NCBI GenBank assembly: GCA_947450475.1
Contig: CANFVK010000012.1
Span: forward strand, 1-32,034
DNA from: Bacteriovoracaceae bacterium
Lineage (GTDB): Bacteria > Bdellovibrionota > Bacteriovoracia > Bacteriovoracales > Bacteriovoracaceae
DNA length: 32,034 nt
Reading direction: 5' to 3'
The notes beneath the pieces are model-generated. The model did not search any database. It saw only the letters and a program-made list of their open reading frames with translations, and was not told where the DNA came from. The position numbers and the translations under genes are program-made. Shown piece by piece: positions 31,631-32,034 of the stretch (positions are counted from its first letter, which is position 1; each line of letters begins with the position of its first letter).

Positions 31631-32034
31631 TTATTTTTTAGGCACAAAAAGATAATCAATTGTCATTTTTTTATTATCAATCATTGATTGTGCCACATCT
31701 CCCAAGAGCTTAATTTCACTCAGGCTTCTGCTACCCACTGGACGAAAGTTATAGCCTTCAAAGCTTTTTACCCAAAGTTCTAAATTTTCTAAAAGTTTTT
31801 GATTATCAGCTTCAATAATCATGATGGGTCGATATTTCTGAATCGAGATCGCTCCACCTTTTAATACATATTCCTCAGCTCCCTCAACATCAACTTTAAT
31901 CAAGGAAGGAATTTGTTGAGTTGATTCGATATACTGATCCATTGTAATCAAGTCGATTTCAATTGGTTTACCGTAATGATCTCTCACCAACGAAGAACCT
32001 CCATTTGACAAGGGATCAATAAAAAATTGGGCCA
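31631..32034 (-). CDS. FkbM-family methyltransferase, C-terminal part (cut by window end)
   Basis: The open frame continues past the window end (AQFFIDPLSNGGSSLV is read into the last bases), so this is a partial gene with its start outside. LIKVDVEGAEEYVLKGG, the acidic KxDxEGxE motif, is the hallmark of Methyltransf_21 (FkbM) enzymes, preceded by 'IEIDLITMDQYI', the usual 'V...tLD' strand. The closing TIDYLFVPKK also fits. It would methylate a hydroxyl, here probably of a glycan sugar. It is 27 bp or more upstream of the truncated ligase gene. Confidence 0.88.
   Translation of the reverse strand, partial: AQFFIDPLSNGGSSLVRDHYGKPIEIDLITMDQYIESTQQIPSLIKVDVEGAEEYVLKGGAISIQKYRPIMIIEADNQKLLENLELWVKSFEGYNFRPVGSRSLSEIKLLGDVAQSMIDNKKMTIDYLFVPKK

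Overview
The window is AT-rich DNA (poly-A/T intergenic stretches, A/T-ending codons) from a Gram-negative bacterium. Evidence for that is an outer-membrane beta-barrel protein, O-antigen ligase-type proteins, two Wzx flippases and lipopolysaccharide sugar pathways. The gene style and the many secreted proteins of unknown family would suit Bdellovibrionota (Bacteriovorax-like predators), but this is an inference; no rRNA or other phylogenetic marker is present. No tRNA, rRNA or CRISPR array was found.

Left part (1-10.7 kb): the tail of an SNF2-type helicase and ung (uracil-DNA glycosylase), two convergent genes of unknown function (a secreted Asn-rich protein and a membrane-anchored repeat protein), and a DUF4160/ribbon-helix-helix toxin-antitoxin-like pair. 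Next come a compact leftward three-gene operon (a tiny secreted peptide, a family-5 peptide-binding protein and a YcaO-domain protein) and a divergent hybrid sensor kinase. A RAYT (REP-associated transposase)-BrnT-BrnA gene string and an outer-membrane beta-barrel gene follow. Five copies of one imperfect palindrome (core AAAGGTACCTGGCACCTTT) lie around this part and at 30.7 kb; they are probably the REP elements served by the RAYT.

Right part (10.7 kb to the end): a surface-polysaccharide locus. The left arm holds an O-antigen ligase, a UDP-GlcNAc 4,6-dehydratase, a phosphoglycosyl transferase and a PglE-type aminotransferase. Together these make UDP-4-amino-4,6-dideoxy-GlcNAc and could start a lipid-linked glycan. 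The right arm holds wbpD, wbpB, wbpA and divergent wbpE. With wbpI in the middle these cover every step from UDP-GlcNAc to UDP-2,3-diacetamido-2,3-dideoxy-mannuronate. Between the arms lies an AT-rich variable cassette: a probable Wzy polymerase, two Wzx flippases, four glycosyltransferases and a truncated PglD/NeuD-like acetyltransferase. A methyltransferase, a truncated second O-antigen ligase and an FkbM methyltransferase close the window.

The most notable candidate system is the peptide/SBP5/YcaO/hybrid-kinase cluster at 4.7-8.7 kb. Its first gene is a 56-codon ORF with a signal peptide and a strong Shine-Dalgarno site, which overlaps the binding-protein gene. The layout suggests a peptide that is made, perhaps modified, exported and sensed. 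Other points of interest are the REP/RAYT family, the direct repeats (promoter plus glycosyltransferase 5' end) flanking wzy-wzx, a G9 tract in the second wzx, and four convergent gene pairs whose stop codons overlap by exactly 4 bp.
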